Source of the DNA: Giesbergeria sp.
GTDB taxonomy: Bacteria > Pseudomonadota > Gammaproteobacteria > Burkholderiales > Burkholderiaceae_C
Assembly (NCBI GenBank): GCA_030690515.1
Contig: JAUYGP010000643.1
Span: forward strand, 1 to 7,130
Direction of reading: 5' to 3'
Length of the DNA stretch: 7,130 bases
Shown here: in pieces, positions 1-6,160 of the stretch
Position numbering within the stretch: position 1 is the first letter of the stretch
How the letters are laid out: every line of letters begins with the position of its first letter
Notes under the pieces: model-generated
What the model saw: the letters and a program-made list of their open reading frames with translations, nothing else
What the model was told of the DNA's origin: nothing
Databases searched by the model: none
Program-made: the position numbers and the translations under genes

Positions 1-765
1 TGCATCGGCCACGGCAGAGCCCAGATAGGCCTCCTGCACGCGCGCATTGGCGCGCACCTTGTCTGGTGTATCGAAAGCAATGACCTCGCCGTACACGACC
101 ACGGCAATTCTGTCGGCCAGGCCGAACACCACGCCCATGTCGTGCTCTACGGTCAGCAAGGTGCGGCCTTCGGTCACTTCCTTGATGAGGTGGATGAAGC
201 GCGTGGTTTCGCTGCGGCTCATGCCGGCCGTGGGCTCGTCGAGCAGGATCACGTTGGCACCGCCCGCGATGGTGATGCCGATCTCCAGCGCGCGCTGCTC
301 GGCGTAGGTCAGGTTCACGGCCAGTGTGTCGCGTTTCTTGTCCAGCTTGATCATCTCCATGAGCTGGCGAGCACGGTCATTGGCGTCGTCGAGCTGCGAG
401 AGAAAGCGCAGGAAGCTGTATTTGTAGCCCAGGCTCCAGAGCACTCCGCAGCGCAGGTTTTCAAAAACACTGAGGTTGGGAAAGATGTTGGTGATCTGGA
501 AGCTCCGCGAGAGCCCCATGCGGTTGATCTCGAAGGGCTTTTTGCCGTCGATGCGCTGCCCGTTGAGCAACACCTCCCCACTGGTGGGCGCAAAGCGCCC
601 GCTGATCAAATTGAACAATGTGGACTTGCCCGCACCGTTGGGGCCGATGATGGCCACCCGCTCGCCTGCGACCACGGCCAAGTCTGCGCCGCGAATAATT
701 TCCGTCTTGCCGAAGCTCTTGCGCAGGCCGCGCAGCTCCAATGCATAAGTAGCGTTTTGCGCCAT
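1..765 (-). CDS. livG: LivG-type ABC transporter ATP-binding protein (3' end cut by window)
   Basis: Cytoplasmic ATPase subunit of a HAAT-type (branched-chain amino-acid-like) importer; it hydrolyses ATP to drive the LivH/LivM channel. The reading frame is open for 255 codons from the ATG at 763-765 and runs off the left edge of the window. Family members are about 255-260 residues and the usual EAYLG end motif is at 245-249, so only a few residues are probably missing. Visible motifs: A-loop aromatic F18, Walker A GPNGAGKST (41-49, K47), Q-loop Q90, signature loop LTYAEQ (152-157), Walker B VILLDEP (172-178, catalytic E177) and switch H208. The long helical insert between Q-loop and signature, and the RxLEI stretch after it, are typical of LivG rather than LivF. 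The signature loop is unusual: Ala replaces its most conserved Gly. The start lies 2 nt after the livM stop, with GGGGAGG inside the livM end as the likely ribosome-binding site. The transported substrate is not shown by the sequence. Confidence 0.93.
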   Translation of the reverse strand, partial: MAQNATYALELRGLRKSFGKTEIIRGADLAVVAGERVAIIGPNGAGKSTLFNLISGRFAPTSGEVLLNGQRIDGKKPFEINRMGLSRSFQITNIFPNLSVFENLRCGVLWSLGYKYSFLRFLSQLDDANDRARQLMEMIKLDKKRDTLAVNLTYAEQRALEIGITIAGGANVILLDEPTAGMSRSETTRFIHLIKEVTEGRTLLTVEHDMGVVFGLADRIAVVVYGEVIAFDTPDKVRANARVQEAYLGSAVADA

Positions 766-767
766 GG

Positions 768-2081
768 TTACAGCGCCTCCCCACGCTTGATCTGGTGTTC
801 AATTTCTTCCTGGATGGTTTCCCACTGGCGACGGAACTGGCGTCTGCACAGTTCAAACAGGCCCAGCCCAGTCACCAGCACAAACCCGGCGCCAAACCAG
901 CTAGAAAACGCGTTGGCATTCAGCGTGGCACCCAGGTAAGACAGTTCTGGCCCCAGCGCTTCGTTGAGCTGCAGGTGGTAGGTCATCTCGACCATGCAGG
1001 CCGCGCCCAACACGGCGACCATCCCCGTACCAAACAGCGCCAGGTACGACGGAAAGAGGGCACGCAACTTGCCGTACTTGGCCAGGCGCAGGTTCATCAT
1101 GATCAGACTGGCAACGCCGCCCGGCGCAAACATGACCATGAACAAGAACACCAGGCCCAGGTACAGCAGCCAGGCCTTGGACAACTCGGACAGCAATACC
1201 GATGCAAACACCAGCAGCACCGCACCAATGATGGGCCCGAAGAAGAACGTGGCGCCCCCCAGGAAGGTGAACAGCAAGTTACCACCAGAGCGGATCACGC
1301 TCACGCTATCTATCGCTGTGACGATCTCGAAATTGATCGCCGTCAGTCCCCCGCCGATGCCTGCAAAGAACCCGGCAACGATGAACGCAAAATAGCGCAC
1401 TCGTTGGGTGTTGTAGCCAATGAACTCGACGCGTTCCGGGTTGTCGCGCACGGCATTCAACATGCGCCCCAGCGGTGTCCCCGTAAAGGCGAACATGGCG
1501 GCCGTGCAGACAAAGCAATACGCCGCAATCAGGTAATAGACCTGGATCGCAGGGCCAAAGCTGATACCCATGAAGGACTTGCCATACACACGGTCGGTCG
1601 TGATGCCTCCTTCGCCACCAAAGAACTCGGGGAACATCAGGGCCATTGAAGCCACCAGCTCACCAATACCCAAGGTGATCATGGCGAACGTCGTACCCGA
1701 TTTTTTGGTGGTAACGAAGCCCAAAAGTATCGCAAACAGCATGCCGGCCAGTCCGCCAACCAGGGGAATCAGCACCAGCGGGATAGGCATGCTGCCCTTG
1801 CTGGCCAGGTTCATGGCATGGATCGCCAGGAACGAGCCCAGCCCGGTGTACACGGCATGCCCGAAGCTGAGCATGCCGCCCTGCCCCAGCAGGATGTTGT
1901 AGCTCAGGCAGATGATGATGAGGTAGCCGATTTGCGACAGCATGGTCAGCGCCAGGCTGCTGGAGAACACCAGCGGAGCGGCAATCAAGATCAGCGCAAA
2001 CAGGCTCCAGATGACGATACGTCCAACGTTCCAGGGTTTGAACCGGTAGTACGAGGTGGCAGTGGATGAAGTGGTTGTCAT
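768..2081 (-). CDS. livM: LivM-type ABC transporter permease with C-terminal extension
   Basis: Inner-membrane permease subunit (437 aa) that would pair with the LivH-type protein to form the translocation channel. The core (about residues 20-330) has the BPD_transp_2 pattern: hydrophobic segments near 20-42, 47-65, 103-122, 131-150, 180-199, 229-250 and 267-325, the LSYNILLGQGGMLSFGH stretch (59-75) typical of LivM, and an EAA-like cytoplasmic loop (TPLGRMLNAVRDNPERVEFIG, split about 202-222) that contacts the ATPase. The family normally ends soon after a motif like MFAPGGVASL (317-326). Here about 107 more residues follow, with two further hydrophobic segments (about 345-365 and 393-412) and a charged, probably helical tail. 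E. coli LivM is also long, but its extra length is N-terminal. The ATG at 2079-2081 has GGGAGG (2091-2096) 9 nt upstream; the gap to livH is 4 nt, suggesting coupled translation. Function is confident; substrate is unknown. Confidence 0.94.
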   Translation of the reverse strand: MTTTSSTATSYYRFKPWNVGRIVIWSLFALILIAAPLVFSSSLALTMLSQIGYLIIICLSYNILLGQGGMLSFGHAVYTGLGSFLAIHAMNLASKGSMPIPLVLIPLVGGLAGMLFAILLGFVTTKKSGTTFAMITLGIGELVASMALMFPEFFGGEGGITTDRVYGKSFMGISFGPAIQVYYLIAAYCFVCTAAMFAFTGTPLGRMLNAVRDNPERVEFIGYNTQRVRYFAFIVAGFFAGIGGGLTAINFEIVTAIDSVSVIRSGGNLLFTFLGGATFFFGPIIGAVLLVFASVLLSELSKAWLLYLGLVFLFMVMFAPGGVASLIMMNLRLAKYGKLRALFPSYLALFGTGMVAVLGAACMVEMTYHLQLNEALGPELSYLGATLNANAFSSWFGAGFVLVTGLGLFELCRRQFRRQWETIQEEIEHQIKRGEAL

Positions 2082-2085
2082 AGCA

Positions 2086-3039
2086 TCAATCCTCCCGCGT
2101 GCCCAAAAGGCCCTTGGGGCGGAAGATCAAAATCAGTACCAAAAAGAGGTACGGCAGGATGGGCGCCACCTGGGAGATGGTGAGCTTGAGCAACGGCCAG
2201 CCAAAGGTTTCTTCGGTCACCGTCATGCCCAGTAATTGCAGGCCAGTGGCCAAGGACTGGTCCATCGCCACAGCAAAAGTTTGTACCAACCCGATGAGCA
2301 GCGACGCCAGAAAGGCACCGGCGAGCGAGCCCATGCCACCCACCACCACCACCACAAAGATGATGGAGCCGACTGATCCCGCCATGGCAGGCTCCGTGAC
2401 ATAGGTGTTGCCGCCAATTACCCCTGCCAGCCCGGCCAGCGCACAGCCTCCGCCAAACACCAGCATGAAGACGCGCGGTACGTTATGGCCCAGTGATTGC
2501 ACCATCTCGGGGTGCTTGAGGGCGGCCTGGATGACCAGGCCAATGCGTGTGCGCGTCAGCAACAGCCATACCGAGGCCAGCATGACCAAGGCGACCAGCA
2601 TGATGAAGGAGCGCGATTTGGGAAACTGCGTGCCGTAGATGGTGAAGAGCGGCCCCTGTAGCTGCTCGGGCAGGCCATAAGGGACAGTCGATCGCCCCCA
2701 CACCAGCTGAACCAGTTCCAGAATCAGATACGACAAACCGAACGTAACCAGCAACTCGGGCACATGCCCGAACTTGTGCACGCGGCGCAGGCTGTAGCGC
2801 TCAAACAGCGCCCCCAGGGCCCCTACCGCCAGCGGCGCCAGCACCAAGGCTGGCCAAAAACCCACCACACTGGAGATGGTGTAGGCGAAATAGGCCCCCA
2901 GCATGTAGAAACTGGTGTGCGCAAAGTTGAGCACACCCATCATGCTGAAGATCAGCGTAAGGCCCGAACTGAGCATGAACAGCAGTAGTCCATAGCTCAC
3001 GCCGTTGAGCGTCGAGATGACGAAAAACTCAGAATTCAT
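2086..3039 (-). CDS. livH: LivH-type ABC transporter permease
   Basis: Inner-membrane permease subunit (317 aa) of the same importer, partner of the LivM-type protein. It begins with the family pattern LNGVSYGLLLFMLSSGLTLI (11-30) followed by GVLNFAHTSFYMLGAY (35-50). A loop TRTRIGLVIQAALKHPEMV (162-180) matches the EAA-like ATPase contact, VGGMGSLAGAFLASLLIG (233-250) is the conserved glycine-rich segment, and FRPKGLLG (306-313) is the usual end of LivH. Length is slightly above the common 290-310 residues because of a loop around 258-285. Residues 229-233 are five Val all encoded by GTG. The ATG at 3037-3039 has only a weak ribosome-binding site (GGTGA, 3049-3053) and lies 22 nt downstream of a strong terminator, so transcription into this gene should be limited to read-through. 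The gene starts the tightly packed livH-livM-livG block. Confidence 0.95.
   Translation of the reverse strand: MNSEFFVISTLNGVSYGLLLFMLSSGLTLIFSMMGVLNFAHTSFYMLGAYFAYTISSVVGFWPALVLAPLAVGALGALFERYSLRRVHKFGHVPELLVTFGLSYLILELVQLVWGRSTVPYGLPEQLQGPLFTIYGTQFPKSRSFIMLVALVMLASVWLLLTRTRIGLVIQAALKHPEMVQSLGHNVPRVFMLVFGGGCALAGLAGVIGGNTYVTEPAMAGSVGSIIFVVVVVGGMGSLAGAFLASLLIGLVQTFAVAMDQSLATGLQLLGMTVTEETFGWPLLKLTISQVAPILPYLFLVLILIFRPKGLLGTRED
2341..2355 (-). repeat. (GTG)5 trinucleotide run inside livH
   Basis: Five consecutive GTG codons (CAC on the plus strand) encode Val229-Val233 in a membrane segment of the LivH-type permease. A hydrophobic Val/Ile run followed by GGMGS is normal at this place in the family, so the amino acids are unremarkable. 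Only the use of one codon five times makes it a short tandem repeat. Length change by one unit would keep the frame. Confidence 0.7.
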
Positions 3040-3061
3040 CGGAATACTTCACCACTAGGTC

Positions 3062-3092
3062 AAAAAAAGAGGCCCGAGGGACATCGGGCCTC
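3062..3092 (-). terminator. Intrinsic terminator between binding-protein gene and livH
   Basis: On the minus strand a perfect 9-bp stem, GAGGCCCGA pairing with TCGGGCCTC (3084-3092 with 3069-3077), encloses a 6-nt loop and is followed directly by seven T (3068-3062). This is a textbook rho-independent terminator for minus-strand transcription. It lies 19 nt after the TAA of the binding protein and ends 22 nt before the livH ATG. In the plus direction no T-run follows the stem, so it works one way only. In this position it probably acts as a partial terminator, giving more binding-protein mRNA than permease mRNA. That role is inferred; the structure is seen. Confidence 0.92.
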
Positions 3093-3111
3093 GTGTACCG
3101 AGAAAGCGACC

Positions 3112-4347
3112 TTAGGAAGGGCGCTTCATCTGGCACGACGTGGGCGTGCTGGCCACATAGGGCTCGTAGTACTTCACGGGCACAAAGGTGTAACCCGTAC
3201 CTTCCGAGTCAATCGGATACTTGCCACCGGCTTTCTCCCACTTGGAGATGAACAGACCTTGCTGGAGCTGGTGGTCGGTCTTGCGCATTTCGACCTCGCC
3301 GTTGAAGCTCTTGAACTTCATGCCTTCCATCGTGGCCGCCACCTTGACCGGGTCGGTGGACTTGGCCTTGGCAAAGGCTGTATCCAGCATGGAGAAGGCG
3401 TGGTACACGGCGCCGGTGTACATGTCGTCACCGAACTTTTTCTTGTAGTCCACCACGATCTTGTTGAGCTCGCCCGGCAGGTTCATGTGGGCATAAGCCA
3501 CCATGTACACGCGGCCTGCAGCAGCGGCGCCCATCGCCGTAGGGCTGCCCGTAACCGAACCATAGTAGGTGTAGAAGTTGACGTTGTTCAGGCCAGAATC
3601 GTTGGCCGCCTTGATGAGCAGCGCCAGGTCGGAACCCCAGTTACCGGTGATCACGGTGTCGGCACCCGACTGCTTGATCTTGGCGATGTAGGGCGAGAAA
3701 TCACGCACCTGGGCCAGTGGCGACAGGTCGTCACCCACGATCTGGATGTCCGGGCGCTTGCGCTTGAGCATTTCCTTGGCGAACTTGGAAACCTGGTGAC
3801 CGTGCGAGTAGTTCTGGTTGATCAGGTAGACCTTCTTGACCTCTGGCACATCCTTCATGTAGGTGGTCAGCGCTTCCATCTTCATGGAGGTGTCAGCATC
3901 CAGGCGGAAATGCCAGTAGCTGCACTTGCTGTTGGTCAGGTCAGGGTCGACGGCAGCGTAGTTCAGGAACACCACTTCTTTGCCGGGGTTACGTGCGTTG
4001 TGCTTTTCCAGCGCATCGATGATGGCCAGCGCCGGGCCCGAGCCATTGCCCTGCACCACGTAGCGAACGCCCTGGTCCATGGCAGAGCGCAGAGCACTGG
4101 AGGTCTCTTGCGGGCTGAGCTTGTTGTCGATGCCGATGATCTCGAACTTCACACCCGAGGCGTTCTTCTTGTTGAACTCTTCGGAGATGAACTGGAAGCT
4201 CTTGAGCTGGTTGGTGCCCACGGCGGCCATCAGGCCCGAAAGCGGGTCGAGCCAGGCAATTTTTACGGTTTCACCTTTTTGGGCAAAAGCACCAGTAGCG
4301 CTTGCCAGCAAAAGGGAAGCAGCTACGGTCTTGATAGCAAATTTCAT
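3112..4347 (-). CDS. HAAT-type ABC transporter periplasmic substrate-binding protein
   Basis: Periplasmic ligand-capture protein (411 aa; Peripla_BP_6/LivJ-LivK class) that would deliver its ligand to the LivH/LivM channel encoded downstream. Residues 1-22 form a clear Sec signal peptide: Lys at 2 and 6, a hydrophobic core, and a predicted cut after AFA (20-22) before Q23. The mature part starts ETVKIAWLDPLSG (26-38), the usual first strand and ligand loop of the family, and shows the two-lobe pattern, with VKKVYLINQNYSHG (170-183) opening the second lobe. It has two Cys, C142 and C405, which could form a disulfide. The ATG at 4345-4347 is supported by GGAGA (4355-4359) with a 7-nt spacer. 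It is followed by an intrinsic terminator and then livH, so it probably serves that channel. The ligand is unknown: automatic annotation would say branched-chain amino acids, but the neighbouring acyl-CoA ligase allows for an organic acid. Confidence 0.94.
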   Translation of the reverse strand: MKFAIKTVAASLLLASATGAFAQKGETVKIAWLDPLSGLMAAVGTNQLKSFQFISEEFNKKNASGVKFEIIGIDNKLSPQETSSALRSAMDQGVRYVVQGNGSGPALAIIDALEKHNARNPGKEVVFLNYAAVDPDLTNSKCSYWHFRLDADTSMKMEALTTYMKDVPEVKKVYLINQNYSHGHQVSKFAKEMLKRKRPDIQIVGDDLSPLAQVRDFSPYIAKIKQSGADTVITGNWGSDLALLIKAANDSGLNNVNFYTYYGSVTGSPTAMGAAAAGRVYMVAYAHMNLPGELNKIVVDYKKKFGDDMYTGAVYHAFSMLDTAFAKAKSTDPVKVAATMEGMKFKSFNGEVEMRKTDHQLQQGLFISKWEKAGGKYPIDSEGTGYTFVPVKYYEPYVASTPTSCQMKRPS

Positions 4348-4354
4348 TTTTCGG

Positions 4355-4359
4355 TCTCC
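4355..4359 (-). promoter_or_regulatory. Ribosome-binding site of the complete substrate-binding protein
   Basis: GGAGA on the minus strand lies 7 nt before the ATG at 4347. It supports the start that yields a full signal peptide. Confidence 0.8.
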
Positions 4360-4376
4360 GGTTGAATCAACAAAGT

Positions 4377-4398
4377 GCAGCGTACAGTGTTGCGCTGC
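4377..4398. promoter_or_regulatory. Dyad/hairpin in spacer, near the binding-protein start
   Basis: The arms GCAGCG (4377-4382) and CGCTGC (4393-4398) are perfect reverse complements around a 10-nt centre, and 7 of 11 positions of the full 22-bp element keep the symmetry. It lies 30-51 bp upstream of the binding-protein ATG, where an operator or a 5'-leader hairpin could sit. I see no match to a named regulator site, so function is unassigned. Confidence 0.35.
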
Positions 4399-4404
4399 GT
4401 CATT

Positions 4405-4424
4405 GCTCAGGGGATGCCCCTAGC
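4405..4424. other. Small inverted repeat in spacer
   Basis: On the minus strand, GCTAGGGG and CCCCTGAGC pair around a CAT loop to give an 8-bp stem with one bulged G. No T-run follows on either side, so it is not a normal terminator. It is one of three inverted repeats in the spacer between the ligase and binding-protein genes. Confidence 0.4.
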
Positions 4425-4441
4425 ACCTATCACACGCGCGA

Positions 4442-4473
4442 CTGCCAGGGCACTCCCCCGAGTGCCACGGCAG
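4442..4473. other. Long stem-loop just after the acyl-CoA ligase gene
   Basis: The arms 4442-4455 and 4460-4473 pair over 14 positions with one mismatch and one possible G-U pair around a 4-nt loop; the inner 7 bp (GGCACTC/GAGTGCC) are perfect. It starts 7 nt beyond the ligase stop codon on the minus strand. Neither side carries a T-run, so it does not look like a canonical intrinsic terminator. It may protect the ligase mRNA 3' end, mark a processing site, or slow transcription. The structure is clear; the role is not. Confidence 0.6.
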
Positions 4474-4480
4474 CCTGCTA

Positions 4481-6118
4481 TCACAGGCCAGGAAGCCTGT
4501 AATCCTTGAGCTGCTCGCGCAGCCGTGTCTTGAGCATCTTGCCGGTGGCACCCAACGGAATGGCCTCGACAAACACAACGTCGTCCGGGATCTGCCATTT
4601 CGCGGTCTTGCCTTCAAAGAACTGCAGCAGCTCCTCGCGCGTCACCTCTGCGCCCTGCTTGAGCGTGATGGCAACAATCGGGCGCTCATCCCACTTGGGG
4701 TGCGGCATGCCGATGCAGGCCGCCATGGCCACAGCGGGGTGCGCCATGGCGATGTTTTCAATGTCGATGGAACTGATCCACTCGCCGCCCGACTTGATAA
4801 CGTCCTTGCTGCGGTCGGTGATCTGCATGAAGCCATTGGCGTCGATGGTGGCCACATCGCCCGTGGGGAACCAGCCCCGGCCTTGGGCATCTTCAATCAG
4901 CGGGCTCTCGCCCTTGTAATAGGTTTCAAGAATCCAGGGGCCCCGCACCAGCAAGTCGCCGTAAGTCTTGCCATCCCAGGGCAATTCACTGCCATTGCCA
5001 TCCACGATCTTCATGTCCACGCCAAAAATGGCCCGCCCCTGCTTCTGGCGGATTTTCATCTGCTCGTCCTTGGGCAGGTCAAGCTGCTTGTTCTTGAGGG
5101 TGCACAGGGTACCCAGAGGGCTCATCTCCGTCATGCCCCAGGCGTGCAGCACCTCGACACCAAAGTCGTCCTGGAATGCGGCAATCATGGCCGGTGGGCA
5201 AGCTGAACCGCCAATCACGGTGCGCCGGAGCGTAGAGAACTTCAGGCCTGCGGGCTTCATGTGGCCCAGCATCATCTGCCAAACCGTGGGCACGCCCGCG
5301 GCGTAGGTGACCTTCTCGGCCTCAATCAACTCGTAAATAGACTTGCCGTCCATCGCCGGGCCGGGGTACACCAGCTTGCAGCCGGTGAGCGCCGCCGAGT
5401 ACGGAATGCCCCAGGCGTTGACGTGGAACATGGGCACGACGGGCAAAACAGCATCGCGGGCCGACAGGCACATGACATCGGGCAATGCGGCTGCATAGGC
5501 GTGCAACGTGGTCGAGCGGTGGCTGTAGAGCGCAGCCTTGGGGTTGCCGGTGGTGCCGCTGGTGTAGCACATGCTGGACGCGGTGTTTTCGTCAAACTGT
5601 GGCCAGGCATATTCGGAGGACTGGGGCGCAATCCATGCCTCGTAGCTGATCAGCCCGGGAATGCCCGTGTCGGCTGGCAACTTGTCGGCATCGCACAGCG
5701 CCACCCATTTCTTCACCGTGGGGCATTTGGCATGCACAGCTTGCACCAGAGGCAGAAAGCTCATGTCAAAGCACAGTACCTGGTCTTCGGCGTGGTTGAC
5801 GATCCAGGCAATCTGCTCGGGGTGCAGGCGCGGGTTGACGGTGTGCAGCACACGTCCCGAACCACTCACGCCGAAATACATTTCCATGTGGCGGTAGCCG
5901 TTCCAGGCCAGGGTGGCGACGCGGTCGCTGAAAGCCAGCCCTTCTTTGTCCAGCGCGTTGGCCAACTGGCGCGAACGTGCCGCCAAATCACGGTAGGTGT
6001 AACGGTGGATATCACCTTCCACACGGCGCGAAACAATTTCACCATCGCCGTGATGGCGCTCGGCAAACTCAATCAACGACGAAATCAGCAATGGCTGACT
6101 CTGCATCAAACCCAGCAT
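4481..6118 (-). CDS. AlkK-like fatty-acid/carboxylate CoA ligase (AMP-forming)
   Basis: Adenylate-forming enzyme (545 aa) that activates a carboxylic acid with ATP to an acyl-AMP and transfers it to CoA; cytoplasmic or loosely membrane-bound. Length and sequence follow AlkK, the medium-chain acyl-CoA ligase of Pseudomonas alkane plasmids (about 546 aa), from the N-terminal MLG..Q(S/N)QPLLISSLIE style onward. Motifs: P-loop YTSGTTGNPKAALYSHRS (185-202, K194), MFHVNAWG (230-237), GMTE (328-331), TGD (419-421), hinge-region DRSKDVIKSGGEWIS (435-449) and the C-terminal catalytic lysine in GATGK (K527). The residue after the P-loop lysine is Ala where Gly is usual. I chose the ATG at 6116-6118, not the GTG at 6145, because AAAGGAG lies 5 nt before it and the protein then starts as AlkK does. 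The gap to the upstream binding-protein gene is 42 nt with no terminator, so the two are probably co-transcribed. Substrate chain length is not readable; methylthiopropionyl-CoA ligase (DmdB) is a close alternative name in this family. Confidence 0.92.
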   Translation of the reverse strand: MLGLMQSQPLLISSLIEFAERHHGDGEIVSRRVEGDIHRYTYRDLAARSRQLANALDKEGLAFSDRVATLAWNGYRHMEMYFGVSGSGRVLHTVNPRLHPEQIAWIVNHAEDQVLCFDMSFLPLVQAVHAKCPTVKKWVALCDADKLPADTGIPGLISYEAWIAPQSSEYAWPQFDENTASSMCYTSGTTGNPKAALYSHRSTTLHAYAAALPDVMCLSARDAVLPVVPMFHVNAWGIPYSAALTGCKLVYPGPAMDGKSIYELIEAEKVTYAAGVPTVWQMMLGHMKPAGLKFSTLRRTVIGGSACPPAMIAAFQDDFGVEVLHAWGMTEMSPLGTLCTLKNKQLDLPKDEQMKIRQKQGRAIFGVDMKIVDGNGSELPWDGKTYGDLLVRGPWILETYYKGESPLIEDAQGRGWFPTGDVATIDANGFMQITDRSKDVIKSGGEWISSIDIENIAMAHPAVAMAACIGMPHPKWDERPIVAITLKQGAEVTREELLQFFEGKTAKWQIPDDVVFVEAIPLGATGKMLKTRLREQLKDYRLPGL

Positions 6119-6123
6119 ATGTG

Positions 6124-6130
6124 CTCCTTT
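6124..6130 (-). promoter_or_regulatory. Ribosome-binding site deciding the ligase start
   Basis: AAAGGAG on the minus strand, 5 nt before the ATG at 6118. It lies inside the longer frame that begins at GTG 6145, which has no comparable site, and so decides in favour of the 545-residue product. Confidence 0.85.
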
Positions 6131-6160
6131 AACTATGCATATCACTAAAACAGAACCATC

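Larger units (their letters stand above)
4348..4480. other. Ligase to binding-protein intergenic spacer (133 bp)
   Basis: This is the longest spacer in the window and the most likely site of an internal promoter for the binding protein and importer genes. It contains three inverted repeats (entered separately) and the binding-protein ribosome-binding site. I looked for -35/-10 pairs on the minus strand and found none that I would call; the best (CTGAGC, 17 nt, CTGTAC) matches the consensus poorly. No small ORF with a credible start was seen. Confidence 0.5.

Noticed and set aside
795..1649. Plus-strand open frame (284 codons) opposite livM
   Set aside because: Its Gln/His/Arg-rich translation is what antisense reading of hydrophobic membrane codons produces; no ribosome-binding site or domain supports it.
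3059..3064. TTGACC after the terminator T-run as a -35 box for livH
   Set aside because: A -10 box 17 nt further would fall at the livH start codon, and no -10-like sequence is there.
3259..4365. Long plus-strand open frame (368 codons) opposite the substrate-binding protein
   Set aside because: It lies fully antisense to a clear gene, is rich in His/Val/Gly/Leu without any family motif, and is the kind of open frame that GC-rich coding DNA gives on its other strand.
4449..4468. Sigma-54 promoter suggested by TGGCAC in the spacer
   Set aside because: The required GC of the -12 element is not at the right distance from the GG; the sequence is explained as one arm of the stem-loop.
6134..6141. 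Palindrome TATGCATA between the second binding protein and the ligase as an operator or -10 site
   Set aside because: Eight bases only, in a short AT-rich 42-nt gap, with no paired -35 or second half-site; chance is a sufficient explanation.
6119..6145. GTG at 6145 as the start of the acyl-CoA ligase
   Set aside because: It would add nine residues not shared with AlkK and would place the strong AAAGGAG site inside the coding region; the ATG at 6118 fits better.
5261..6148. Long plus-strand open frame (295 codons) opposite the acyl-CoA ligase
   Set aside because: Antisense to a gene with complete catalytic motifs; its translation has no recognisable domain and low-complexity His/Val/Gly-rich composition.
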